A stretch of DNA of 24,159 bases from Lactobacillaceae bacterium UBA5807 (GTDB lineage Bacteria; Bacillota; Bacilli; Lactobacillales; Lactobacillaceae): contig DIDF01000070.1 in the NCBI GenBank assembly GCA_002418005.1, forward strand, positions 1-24,159, in the 5' to 3' direction. A program made the position numbers and the translations under genes. The notes beneath the pieces were generated by a model. The model searched no databases, was not told the origin of the DNA, and worked only from the letters and a program-made list of their open reading frames with translations. Below, in pieces: positions 1-6,595 of this stretch (position 1 is the first letter of the stretch; each line of letters begins with the position of its first letter).

Positions 1-104
1 TTCGATGATTCTCTGTGATCGTTTGGCAAATTTCTAACTTCAAGTTGATGGTTCGTATTATGAGATTAAGATTAAAAAATGTCAATAGTTTATAATTATT
101 TTTT
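1..104. other. Non-coding left edge
   Basis: AT-rich sequence with no credible open reading frame or recognisable RNA. It lies beyond the terminator of the lplA gene. The neighbouring gene to the left is outside the window, so its promoter or 3' end could fall here, but I see nothing definite. Confidence 0.5.
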
Positions 105-147
105 TAATTTTAAAAAAGGCAAACGCTTTAAAAACAACGTTTGCCTT
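105..147 (-). terminator. Rho-independent terminator of lplA
   Basis: A perfect 10-bp stem (AAGGCAAACG at 116-125 pairs with CGTTTGCCTT at 138-147) has a 12-nt loop. Read on the minus strand it is followed by a long T-rich tract (105-115). It lies about 20 bp past the lplA stop codon, in the right orientation for that gene. Confidence 0.85.
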
Positions 148-165
148 GCCAAATAAAATTATATT

Positions 166-1185
166 TTATTTATTATTCAAATTTTCAAAAATAAATTGAC
201 TTAGTTCATCCTGGTCAACATCTTGAATCTTGGATTTGGAAACTGCTTTTTTTATTACTCTTTCAGTTGGCTTTTTGCCTGTAACTCGCTGTTCAATAAC
301 TGATAGCTTCTCCTGGTCATCAAAAAATGGGTTAATTTTAAACTGGCTAATTCTCCCCTTGTCGATTGTAAAGTTAATTGCCAACTTCTTTCCGTCGAGA
401 ATAGCATCCGCATAATGATCATAGCCAGGATTCTCACCATAGTTCCATTCATCAGTCCCATATTTTTCTTCAATCCGTTGGTCAACCTTGGCCCAATCTT
501 CATCTGTCATATGGTAGACCTCAATATCATCTAAGGATTTTACTGCAAATACTTCTTTTAGAATATATTCACGAAAATCATTGATTGTCCAGTCTTGAGG
601 AAGAAATTGCTTCAAATTTATCATCGGACTCTTAACAGATCGGACCCCTAAACGTTTGGCCTTTTCAGGTTGATTTTGAGTTAAAACTTTTTTGGCATTT
701 TCAATGTTTAAGTCATACATCAAAGTACCACCGGCAGCGATATCATGACCACTTTTAAACATTGTCATCCCAGAAAATTTCTTATCCTCGACAATCAAGT
801 CGGAACTTCTTTGCTTCATTTGGGCATTAATTCCTAATTTCTTAAGGGCATTTAAAATTGGGGCAGCGTAAAAACCATAATCACCAAAATGATCATCATT
901 ATTAACATAGATATTTTCAAAAATTAGATTCCCTAGATCATGGTAAACTGCTCCACCACCAGAGGTTCTTCTGACCAATTGGATATTATGCTCCCGTAAA
1001 TACTTCATATCCACTTCAGCCCAAGCGTTTTGATATTTACCAATAATGACAGATGGTTGATTTTGGTAAAGCATAAAACCGTGACCTGGCAGTCTTAAAT
1101 CATTGGCAAAATAATTATCAAGTGACTGATTTATAACTGCATCATAAACTACTTTACCTTTACGCCGCATATCAATGTAGTACAT
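166..1185 (-). CDS. lplA: Lipoate-protein ligase
   Basis: A 339-aa cytosolic ligase that activates free lipoate with ATP and transfers it to a lysine of a carrier protein (GcvH or an E2 subunit). The family's lipoyl-AMP binding motif is visible as RRTSGGGAVYHD at residues 72-83. A candidate catalytic lysine lies in DKKFSGM (about 134-140). The C-terminal part (about 250-339) fits the accessory domain of long LplA enzymes, so the protein looks full length. The ATG is preceded by GAGGG at suitable spacing. The gene is divergent from a GcvH-like lipoyl-carrier gene and both share one palindromic promoter core, which suggests that ligase and substrate are made together. No lipoate synthesis gene is seen nearby, consistent with scavenging, which is an inference. 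Confidence 0.93.
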   Translation of the reverse strand: MYYIDMRRKGKVVYDAVINQSLDNYFANDLRLPGHGFMLYQNQPSVIIGKYQNAWAEVDMKYLREHNIQLVRRTSGGGAVYHDLGNLIFENIYVNNDDHFGDYGFYAAPILNALKKLGINAQMKQRSSDLIVEDKKFSGMTMFKSGHDIAAGGTLMYDLNIENAKKVLTQNQPEKAKRLGVRSVKSPMINLKQFLPQDWTINDFREYILKEVFAVKSLDDIEVYHMTDEDWAKVDQRIEEKYGTDEWNYGENPGYDHYADAILDGKKLAINFTIDKGRISQFKINPFFDDQEKLSVIEQRVTGKKPTERVIKKAVSKSKIQDVDQDELSQFIFENLNNK

Positions 1186-1197
1186 AAGATCCCTCTT

Positions 1198-1232
1198 TTC
1201 GCTTATTATGTCTGAGTCTATTATAATAGACT
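1198..1232. promoter_or_regulatory. Overlapping divergent promoter, palindromic -10
   Basis: An 18-bp perfect palindrome, AGTCTATTATAATAGACT (1215-1232), contains a TATAAT on the plus strand (1222-1227) and a TATAAT on the minus strand (plus positions 1220-1225). Transcription from these would start about 23 nt before the gcvH-like ribosome site and about 28 nt before the lplA start. A weak -35 (TTCGCT, 1198-1203) exists for the plus strand. No good -35 was found for the minus strand. Confidence 0.6.
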
Positions 1233-1256
1233 TATCAATCTAAGGTGGTGTTTAAA

Positions 1257-1625
1257 TTGTCATTGTGGCAAAAAATCAAAGCTTTCTTCTTCGGCCCAAA
1301 AAAGCCAAGTTATCTTAATCCCCAAGTCAAAGATGGTGTCTGGTACGCCAAAGACTCATCAGGAAATTACCTTTTGGGAATTGACAATTCCGTAAACGAA
1401 CAAATGGGTGAGATAACCTTCGTTGACTTTCCCAATAATGAAACTAAGCTAACTTCAGGAGATGATCTTTTGGATGTCGAAGGTGATAAAGCCGTCGTTA
1501 CTTTAAAATCCCCAATTAGCGGAACCGTGATTTCGCGAAACCAGGACCTAGGCAAAGACGAAAAAGTTCTAAACAAGCCTGACCCAAAGGTAAACTGGAT
1601 CCTAAAACTCAGTGAAAAAAATTGA
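1257..1625 (+). CDS. gcvH: GcvH-like lipoyl-carrier protein
   Basis: A 122-aa protein resembling the H protein of the glycine cleavage system, a carrier with one lipoylated lysine. The segment EGDKAVVTLKSP aligns position by position with the H-protein motif ESVKAASDVYSP. This puts the lipoyl lysine at K78 (counted from the TTG start) and is followed by the conserved SG turn. The start is taken as TTG at 1257 because AAGGTGG (1242-1248) is the ribosome site. An upstream in-frame GTG at 1245 would lie inside that site. The N-terminus (SLWQKIKAFFFGPKK) is basic and hydrophobic and unlike standard GcvH. No gcvP or gcvT is nearby, so the protein may serve as a lipoate relay to other enzymes instead of glycine cleavage. 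It is divergent from lplA. Confidence 0.85.
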   Translation: MSLWQKIKAFFFGPKKPSYLNPQVKDGVWYAKDSSGNYLLGIDNSVNEQMGEITFVDFPNNETKLTSGDDLLDVEGDKAVVTLKSPISGTVISRNQDLGKDEKVLNKPDPKVNWILKLSEKN

Positions 1626-1632
1626 TCATAAC

Positions 1633-1662
1633 TTGAACAGTCAACAACATTAGACCTATAAT
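1633..1662 (+). promoter_or_regulatory. SigA-type promoter for the 69-aa gene
   Basis: TTGAAC (1633-1638), an 18-bp spacer and TATAAT (1657-1662) lie just upstream of the ribosome site at 1678-1684. The predicted start of transcription near 1669 excludes the upstream ATG at 1661 as a start codon. Confidence 0.7.
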
Positions 1663-1693
1663 GGAATCAGATCGAAAGAGGAGGTTGTTATCT

Positions 1694-1903
1694 ATGGCAG
1701 AACCAAATGTGCTTAACAAAAAGATGAGCGAAGCATTTGATTGGAGCGATGACGCTGACACGCCAGTTCGTGATGCTCTTTGGAACTATTACATGGAGCA
1801 TAACGATCATGACACCATGAAGACTGAAAAAGAAATGGAACCATACATGGATATGTCTGACGACGATGTCAAAGCTGCAGCTGTAAAATTGCTTAAGAAG
1901 TAA
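1694..1903 (+). CDS. Small acidic protein of unknown function, 69 aa
   Basis: I do not recognise a family. The protein is small, acidic, rich in Asp, Glu, Met and Lys, and lacks Cys. It has no signal peptide or membrane segment. It probably forms short helices, ending in AAAVKLLKK. The start at ATG 1694 is set by GAGGAGG (1678-1684) with 9-nt spacing. An in-frame ATG 33 bp upstream overlaps the -10 box and is unlikely to be used. The gene has its own promoter and ends at a strong hairpin terminator, so it is a single-gene transcription unit and very likely real. A cytosolic role is the only location that can be inferred. Confidence 0.75.
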   Translation: MAEPNVLNKKMSEAFDWSDDADTPVRDALWNYYMEHNDHDTMKTEKEMEPYMDMSDDDVKAAAVKLLKK

Positions 1904-1943
1904 AACACTTAACAAAGTTTGCTAAGCTATTTAAATAATTAAT

Positions 1944-1980
1944 AAAAGGGTTGGAAAAAATTCCAATCCTTTTATTTTTG
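1944..1980. terminator. Terminator between convergent genes
   Basis: A 13-bp stem with one G-T pair (1944-1956 with 1961-1973) and a 4-nt loop, followed on the plus strand by ATTTTTG. It ends the 69-aa gene. The stop codon of the opposing gene (1972-1974) is inside the stem, so that gene may use the same hairpin, although its T-tract on the minus side is poor. Confidence 0.8.
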
Positions 1981-2295
1981 TTCTTTATTCAATTCTTGTT
2001 GAGCCGTTTTTAAAAGTTCTTTGGAGATAAACTGGCTTGTAAAGCGATCCATCGGAGTATAACTATGACGATCCTTAAAAGCTACTGGGTTTGCCTTTAC
2101 AATAGCAGCAAACAGATTGTTTTCAGTTTTAAAAACTTGGCCTTCACCTTGAAATTTTCCTTTCGTATGTTTACCGATCCGCCAACTGTGAAGTTTAAAG
2201 TTTCCAGTTGCATCTCGTTTAATTATATAGTTTCCGGAATCATCAAAATCAAGTTGTACACTATAAAATTGAATTACCTTGTATTTTCCTTTCAT
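1972..2295 (-). CDS. Hypothetical protein, 107 aa
   Basis: No family is recognised. The protein has a beta-rich first half (MKGKYKVIQFYSVQLDFDD, then FKLHSWRIGKHTKGKFQG). Its second half is more helical and charged and ends in TAQQELNKEQK. There is no membrane segment or signal peptide. The frame is open for 28 further codons upstream, but the start at 2295 is favoured by GAGGAAAG immediately before the ATG and by the low-complexity nature of the upstream extension. It is convergent with the 69-aa gene and divergent from a degV gene. The function is unknown; the ribosome site and clear gene boundaries argue that it is real. Confidence 0.7.
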   Translation of the reverse strand: MKGKYKVIQFYSVQLDFDDSGNYIIKRDATGNFKLHSWRIGKHTKGKFQGEGQVFKTENNLFAAIVKANPVAFKDRHSYTPMDRFTSQFISKELLKTAQQELNKEQK

Positions 2296-2436
2296 AACTT
2301 TCCTCTTAGTTAAATTTTTAACAAAAATTGAGAGCTTAAAAAAGACTTGTGAATCCATCATATAATCTTTATTTTTCATTGTAGTATGTGATTATAGTAA
2401 AATACAACCACCAAGATTTTTGTGGGGAGGATATTA

Positions 2437-3294
2437 ATGACAAATATTAAAATTGTAACGGACTCTGGAGCAGCGATCTCTCAAAATGCTGTTTTAAATC
2501 ATAATATTAACGTAATCAAATTACCAATTTACAAAAACAAGCAGCTCTTTGGTTATGTAAATGAAATGAGTACCCAAAAATTTGTTCAACTTTTAAACAA
2601 TACTCACACTGATTTAACAATTGGCCAACCGGACGAAGACAGTTTAGTAAACTTGTATAATGATCTTGGCCAAGATGGCAGCCAAATCCTTTCAATCCAC
2701 TTAAGCAGTGCTTTAACTAACACTTATGAAATCGCTAAAAAGGCCGCTCAAAGAAGTCACAGTCACGTAACCGTTGTTGATAGCGAGGTTACAGCAGCAG
2801 GGCTAGCCTATCAAGTTGAAAATGCCGCAAAAGACATTTCTAAAGATCTTTCAATAGATAAAATCTTATCAGATTTAAACCATTGTCGACAAAACACTCG
2901 AATTATTTTTTCAATTACTGATAACAGTAAACTGATAAAGAAAAAAATCATCGGCAAAATTCGTGGTAAAATCGAAAGCCATTTAAAAGTTGCTTATATT
3001 TTTAATTTTCATGATAATCAGTTTGATTTTATTGCCAGGAGCAGTCAAGATAAAGTTTTGCCAAATTTCTGGGAAAAACAGCTTTCACAAATGCACAACC
3101 AAAGAATCATTGAGTTATCAGTTTTGCATACCGGAAATGATACCAAAGATCGACAAATTTACAATGAGCTCAAAGAAGAATTTCCTTTTGTGCCAATCTC
3201 AATTACTGAGGCCAATCCTGAAATTGCCTCTTTTATTGGGACAAATGCCACAGGACTGACCTATCTGATAGATAAAATCAAGCCTGGGGATTGA
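2437..3294 (+). CDS. DegV family protein, divergent
   Basis: A 285-aa cytosolic protein of the DegV/FakB family, which binds a fatty acid between two domains. FakB members present it to the fatty-acid kinase FakA. The N-terminal domain is recognisable: KIVTDSGAAIS at residues 4-14, then LSIHLSSALTNTYEIA and VTVVDSEVTAAG. The middle motif of canonical members, of the type DLSHLVRTGRIS, is replaced here by a Lys-rich stretch, DNSKLIKKKIIGKIRGKIE. Lipid binding or kinase coupling may therefore differ. The ATG at 2437 follows GGGGAGG at 2424-2430; an in-frame GTG at 2422 overlaps that site. A second, canonical DegV lies at 6596-7468. It ends at a hairpin-repeat region rather than at a classic terminator. 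Confidence 0.85.
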   Translation: MTNIKIVTDSGAAISQNAVLNHNINVIKLPIYKNKQLFGYVNEMSTQKFVQLLNNTHTDLTIGQPDEDSLVNLYNDLGQDGSQILSIHLSSALTNTYEIAKKAAQRSHSHVTVVDSEVTAAGLAYQVENAAKDISKDLSIDKILSDLNHCRQNTRIIFSITDNSKLIKKKIIGKIRGKIESHLKVAYIFNFHDNQFDFIARSSQDKVLPNFWEKQLSQMHNQRIIELSVLHTGNDTKDRQIYNELKEEFPFVPISITEANPEIASFIGTNATGLTYLIDKIKPGD

Positions 3295-3300
3295 GGTTTT

Positions 3301-3396
3301 GCTTGTTATATAGCCGAAATGTGCAAAAATGAACAGATCCTAATGAAATAAGCAGACCAGACAAAAATCCAAAACCGGGATTTCTGCCTGGTCTTT
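3301..3396. repeat. Hairpin repeat, copy A (degenerate)
   Basis: This 96-bp unit begins with GCTTGTTATATAG, and the same 13 bases recur at 3397-3409, so A and B form a head-to-tail pair. The apex hairpin (AAATCC 3365-3370, loop AAAACCG 3371-3377, GGATTT 3378-3383) and the flanking GACCAG/CTGGTC stem are intact. The long outer stem seen in copy B is missing. Copies C and D at 15359-15616 belong to the same family. Confidence 0.8.
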
Positions 3397-3531
3397 GCTT
3401 GTTATATAGTGGAAACGTGCAAATGTGAGCAGGCCCTAAAGAAATAAAACGGTTCAACAAAAATCCAAAACCTGGATTTCTGTTGAACCGTCTTATTTCA
3501 GCCGGGCCTAAACGCTCGCATTTGCACTCTG
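3397..3531. repeat. Hairpin repeat, copy B (full length)
   Basis: Positions 3417-3527 fold into one 111-nt hairpin. GTGCAAATGTGAGC pairs with GCTCGCATTTGCAC (one G-T), then AGGCCC with GGGCCT, GAAATAA with TTATTTC, ACGGTTCAACA with TGTTGAACCGT, and AAATCC with GGATTT. The 7-nt loop is AAAACCT (3467-3473). It starts 4 nt after the stop codon of the minus-strand LacI gene, so it may end or stabilise that transcript. It also separates LacI from the convergent degV. Confidence 0.85.
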
Positions 3532-4524
3532 TTACAAGCTACTATCTCTCTTCACCAACTTGGTTCCGATAACAACCTTTTGCGGAATATCATTATGCAT
3601 TTGCAGTCTCAAATTATCCAATACCTGGACTGCCACTTCACCCATCTTATCCGTTGCCACATGAATTGAAGTTAATGCCGGCATAAAATACTTTGCGATT
3701 GAAGTATCATTAAAGCTAATCACACTTACATCTTGGGGAACAGTTATATTATTTTCAAACAAATCCTTGACTGCGCCGACGGCCATTGGATCGGAAGCCA
3801 CGTACAAGGCTTGGGGAAAATTATTTCCCAATTTTTTAACGGCTTTTTCAACCACGTCATGAGAGGATTTAACTGAAAAATCACCATTAAACACATATTC
3901 TGGGTTGTATAACCCCTTAGTTTCCAAATAATGTTTAAAGTATTCAAGTCTTGGATCCGCAATTTTAGTTTTATGATCGGACGTGTACTCAGTTCCAGTA
4001 ATCATTCCAATCTTGGTCAACCCTTTTGACAGAAAATGGTCAATTACATGTTTAGTTGAACTTTGAAAGTCAGTCACTATGCAGTTATAACCAATTCCTA
4101 AAGTATCATAATCAACAAACACTATTTGGGCAGCCAAATTACCTAGTCTTTCAACTTGGTCGTCGCTAAACTTTCCAATAGCGATTACTGAAGTGGCATC
4201 TTCAATTGATCTGAAATCAGACCCACGAAAATAACGCTTGATTTTATACTGAAGCTTCTCTGCTTCTCGCTCAACACTCATCCGCAGTGAAAGATAATAA
4301 AGATCATCCAGTTCCTGTTCTTCGGTATACCAGTCAACAATCGCCAACGTGTCCCGTTTAGTGCTTACTTTTCTTTTCTTTGAATAATTCAAATCCTCGG
4401 CTGCTTGAAAAATTCTTTTCCGGGTAGAATCACTAACCGACAAAGTTTTATCGTAATTTAAAACTCGAGAGACCGTAGTAATTGAAACATTGGCCTTGGA
4501 TGCAATATCTTTAATTGTTGCCAC
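3532..4524 (-). CDS. LacI-family transcriptional regulator
   Basis: A 330-aa DNA-binding regulator. The N-terminal helix-turn-helix is typical of the family (TIKDIASKANVSITTVSRVL, residues 3-22). A periplasmic-binding-protein-like sensor domain follows, with FVDYDTLGIGYNCIVTDF, an ASDPMAVGAV stretch and the C-terminal PALTSIHVATDKMGEVAVQ segment. The likely effector is a sugar or sugar phosphate, in the style of the MsmR/GalR group. The gene starts at GTG, 6 nt after AAGGGGGG. It is divergent from pgm, with both promoters in the 177-bp gap, so control of itself and possibly of pgm is a reasonable inference. An inverted repeat over its own -35 box is a candidate operator. Confidence 0.9.
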   Translation of the reverse strand: MATIKDIASKANVSITTVSRVLNYDKTLSVSDSTRKRIFQAAEDLNYSKKRKVSTKRDTLAIVDWYTEEQELDDLYYLSLRMSVEREAEKLQYKIKRYFRGSDFRSIEDATSVIAIGKFSDDQVERLGNLAAQIVFVDYDTLGIGYNCIVTDFQSSTKHVIDHFLSKGLTKIGMITGTEYTSDHKTKIADPRLEYFKHYLETKGLYNPEYVFNGDFSVKSSHDVVEKAVKKLGNNFPQALYVASDPMAVGAVKDLFENNITVPQDVSVISFNDTSIAKYFMPALTSIHVATDKMGEVAVQVLDNLRLQMHNDIPQKVVIGTKLVKRDSSL

Positions 4525-4578
4525 TTAATGTTCCCCCCTTCAAATAACTTATTTCTAGTTTAATATTTTACTAAAATA

Positions 4579-4607
4579 ATCATATTTTCTTTGATCGTTA
4601 AAGTCAA
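4579..4607 (-). promoter_or_regulatory. SigA promoter of the LacI-family gene
   Basis: On the minus strand, TTGACT (plus 4602-4607) and TATGAT (plus 4579-4584) are separated by exactly 17 bp. This is about 55 bp upstream of the GTG start at 4524. Confidence 0.75.
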
Positions 4608-4618
4608 GCTTAACGGTC
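4593..4618. promoter_or_regulatory. Candidate operator, inverted repeat
   Basis: GATCGTTAA (4593-4601) and TTAACGGTC (4610-4618) form 9-bp arms with one mismatch around an 8-bp spacer. The repeat covers the -35 box of the LacI-family gene, a usual position for autorepression. It is about 30 bp upstream of the pgm -35. Binding is inferred from position and symmetry only. Confidence 0.45.
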
Positions 4619-4646
4619 ATAATAGGAACTCTGCCTAGTAAAATCA

Positions 4647-4675
4647 TTGACGGTTTCTTACTAAATTTCTATAAT
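4647..4675 (+). promoter_or_regulatory. SigA promoter of pgm
   Basis: TTGACG (4647-4652), a 17-bp spacer and a perfect TATAAT (4670-4675) lie 27 bp upstream of the pgm ATG. Confidence 0.82.
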
Positions 4676-4701
4676 AAAGGCGAATTAATAAAGAGGAGGA
4701 C

Positions 4702-6450
4702 ATGGCATTGACTGAAACTTACGAATCAACTTATGAACAGTGGGCAAAACAACCCCATTTACCTGACGATATCTTAGCTGACTTGGATAAAATGAAAAAT
4801 AACAAGGATCAAAAAAAAGATGCATTTGGAACCTTTCTTTCATTTGGAACGGCTGGAATGAGGGGTGTTCTTGGTGCTGGCACTAACCGAATGAATATCT
4901 ACACTGTTCGCCAGGCCGCAGAAGGTTTGGCAAAATTCATGGATACTTTAGATCAAGCAACCAAGGATCGAGGGGTTGCCATTAGTTTTGATTCCAGATA
5001 TCATTCAAAAGAATTTGCTCATGAATCGGCTAAAGTGCTGGGTGCTCATAACATCAAGAGCTTCGTTTTTGATGACATTCGCCCTACTCCTGAACTTTCT
5101 TTTGCAGTTCGTCACCTAAAAACTTATGCAGGCATCATGATTACTGCCAGCCACAATCCCAAACAATACAATGGTTTTAAGATTTATGGCCAAGACGGCG
5201 GCCAAATGCCACCAAAGGAATCTGATTTAATTACTTCCTACATTCGAAAGGCCACAGATTTATTCGCAATTAAGGTTATTCCTGAAACTACTTTAAGAGA
5301 AAGTAAGACAATGAACCTTATTGGTGAAGACGTCGACGAAGCTTATCTTGCTAAAGTAAAAACAGTAAATATTGATTTGGATTTAGTCAAAAAAATTGGC
5401 AAAGATATGAAGTTTGTCTATTCTCCACTTCATGGAACTGGTAAAGTTATTGCTCGAAGAGCCCTTGAAGAAGCTGGTTTCAGCAACTACTCAGTTGTTC
5501 CCCAACAAACGATTGCCGATCCAGAATTTCCAACAACACCATTTCCAAATCCAGAATTTCCACAAGCATTTGACCTTGCAAAACAATTAGGTAAGAAGTT
5601 ATCCGCCGATGTTTTGATTGCAACTGATCCGGATGCCGATCGACTAGGAACAGCGGTACGTCAGCCAAATGGTGATTATCAATTGCTCACTGGTAACCAA
5701 ATTGCCAGTGTGTTGTTAAATTATATTTTAGCCGCCAAAAAGCGGGCTGGTGATCTGCCGACCAATGCTACAATTGTTAAATCAATTGTTTCTACTGAAC
5801 TTGCAGCTAAAATTGCTGCTTCTTATGGCGTGGCAACTAAAAATGTTCTAACCGGCTTCAAGTTCATTGCCGAGGCAATTCACCATTATGAAACTGAACA
5901 CGACCATACCTTCGAATTTGGGTTTGAGGAAAGTTATGGTTATCTTATTAAACCATTTGTCAGAGATAAAGACGCTATTCAAACCGTTCTTTTGCTTGCC
6001 GAAGTTGCAGCATACTACAAGAGCCAAGGTAAGACCCTTTATGATGGTGTCCAAGAAATGTTTAAAAAGTATGGGTATTATGCTGAAAAGACAATTGCCA
6101 AAGAATTTGATGGTCTTGATGGCAAGGATAAGATGGCCCATATTTTAAATGAATTACGTCAAAATCCACTAACTGAATTTAATGGCCACAAAGTCATTAA
6201 ACACGCTGATTTCCAAAGCCAAACAGTTGTTGATAAAGATGGTAAATCATCTTCAACTGGCTTACCAGAATCAAATGTCCTGAAGTACTGGCTAGATGAC
6301 GAGACTTGGCTGACAGTTCGACCATCAGGAACTGAACCAAAAGTTAAGTTCTATTTGGGAATTGTTGCCAAAACTCAAAGTGCTTCTGACGAAAAGCTTG
6401 ATAGTTATATCAAAGAGCTGGATAAATTAATTGATAAATTAATTAAATAA
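4702..6450 (+). CDS. pgm: Phosphoglucomutase (alpha-D-phosphohexomutase)
   Basis: A 582-aa cytosolic enzyme that interconverts glucose 6-phosphate and glucose 1-phosphate, feeding UDP-glucose, cell-wall and polysaccharide synthesis. All four superfamily motifs are present: catalytic-serine loop TASHNPKQYNG with Ser150; metal loop DPDADR at 309-314; sugar-binding loop GFEESYGY at 407-414; and C-terminal phosphate loop RPSGTEPK. Length and motifs fit the PgcA/Pgm2 type; phosphomannomutase activity cannot be excluded. AGGAGG (4694-4699) is only 2 nt before the ATG. A TTG at 4708 sits at ideal spacing, so the true N-terminus may be two residues shorter. The gene has its own promoter and is divergent from the LacI-family regulator. 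Confidence 0.94.
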   Translation: MALTETYESTYEQWAKQPHLPDDILADLDKMKNNKDQKKDAFGTFLSFGTAGMRGVLGAGTNRMNIYTVRQAAEGLAKFMDTLDQATKDRGVAISFDSRYHSKEFAHESAKVLGAHNIKSFVFDDIRPTPELSFAVRHLKTYAGIMITASHNPKQYNGFKIYGQDGGQMPPKESDLITSYIRKATDLFAIKVIPETTLRESKTMNLIGEDVDEAYLAKVKTVNIDLDLVKKIGKDMKFVYSPLHGTGKVIARRALEEAGFSNYSVVPQQTIADPEFPTTPFPNPEFPQAFDLAKQLGKKLSADVLIATDPDADRLGTAVRQPNGDYQLLTGNQIASVLLNYILAAKKRAGDLPTNATIVKSIVSTELAAKIAASYGVATKNVLTGFKFIAEAIHHYETEHDHTFEFGFEESYGYLIKPFVRDKDAIQTVLLLAEVAAYYKSQGKTLYDGVQEMFKKYGYYAEKTIAKEFDGLDGKDKMAHILNELRQNPLTEFNGHKVIKHADFQSQTVVDKDGKSSSTGLPESNVLKYWLDDETWLTVRPSGTEPKVKFYLGIVAKTQSASDEKLDSYIKELDKLIDKLIK

Positions 6451-6471
6451 TTAGTTTTTTGTATAAAAAAC

Positions 6472-6518
6472 ACAACGCGGGATTGAAGCCAGAAAATCTG
6501 GTCGAAGTCCCGCGTTGT
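6472..6518 (+). terminator. GC-rich hairpin after pgm
   Basis: The outer 11-bp stem ACAACGCGGGA (6472-6482) pairs with TCCCGCGTTGT (6508-6518), and an inner CCAGA/TCTGG stem is separated from it by symmetric GAAG-containing internal strands. It lies 22 bp past the pgm stop. On the plus strand no T-tract follows; six A residues precede it, so as an intrinsic terminator it looks better on the minus strand. Its last base is the first base of the next gene's -35 box. Confidence 0.55.
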
Positions 6519-6546
6519 TGTACAATTCTTCCAATAAAGGTAAAAT
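6518..6546 (+). promoter_or_regulatory. Probable promoter of the second degV
   Basis: TTGTAC (6518-6523), 17-bp spacer and TAAAAT (6541-6546), 50 bp upstream of the degV ATG. The -35 box touches the end of the pgm hairpin. Confidence 0.55.
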
Positions 6547-6595
6547 AGTGTGGTTTACAAAGGTCATTACAACGAATTTTAAGGAGTTTTATTTA

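Noticed and set aside
166..1625. Macrodomain/sirtuin lipoyl ADP-ribosylation operon
   Set aside because: lplA and a GcvH-like gene are present, but no macrodomain, SirTM or flavin monooxygenase gene lies beside them in the window; only the two-gene pair can be claimed.
3301..3409. Repeated 13-mer GCTTGTTATATAG at 96-bp spacing, resembling a tandem or CRISPR-like array
   Set aside because: There are only two copies, the repeat is short, and the units fold as long hairpins. No cas genes or regular spacers are present. It is better explained as a head-to-tail pair of the hairpin repeat.
3278..3460. A 60-codon open frame on the minus strand over the repeat region
   Set aside because: It has two near-identical halves because it reads through repeat copies A and B, no ribosome site is evident, and the DNA is explained by hairpin structure.
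4525..4701. Riboswitch or T-box leader upstream of pgm
   Set aside because: The promoter places the transcript start only about 20 bp before the ATG, which leaves no room for a leader RNA.
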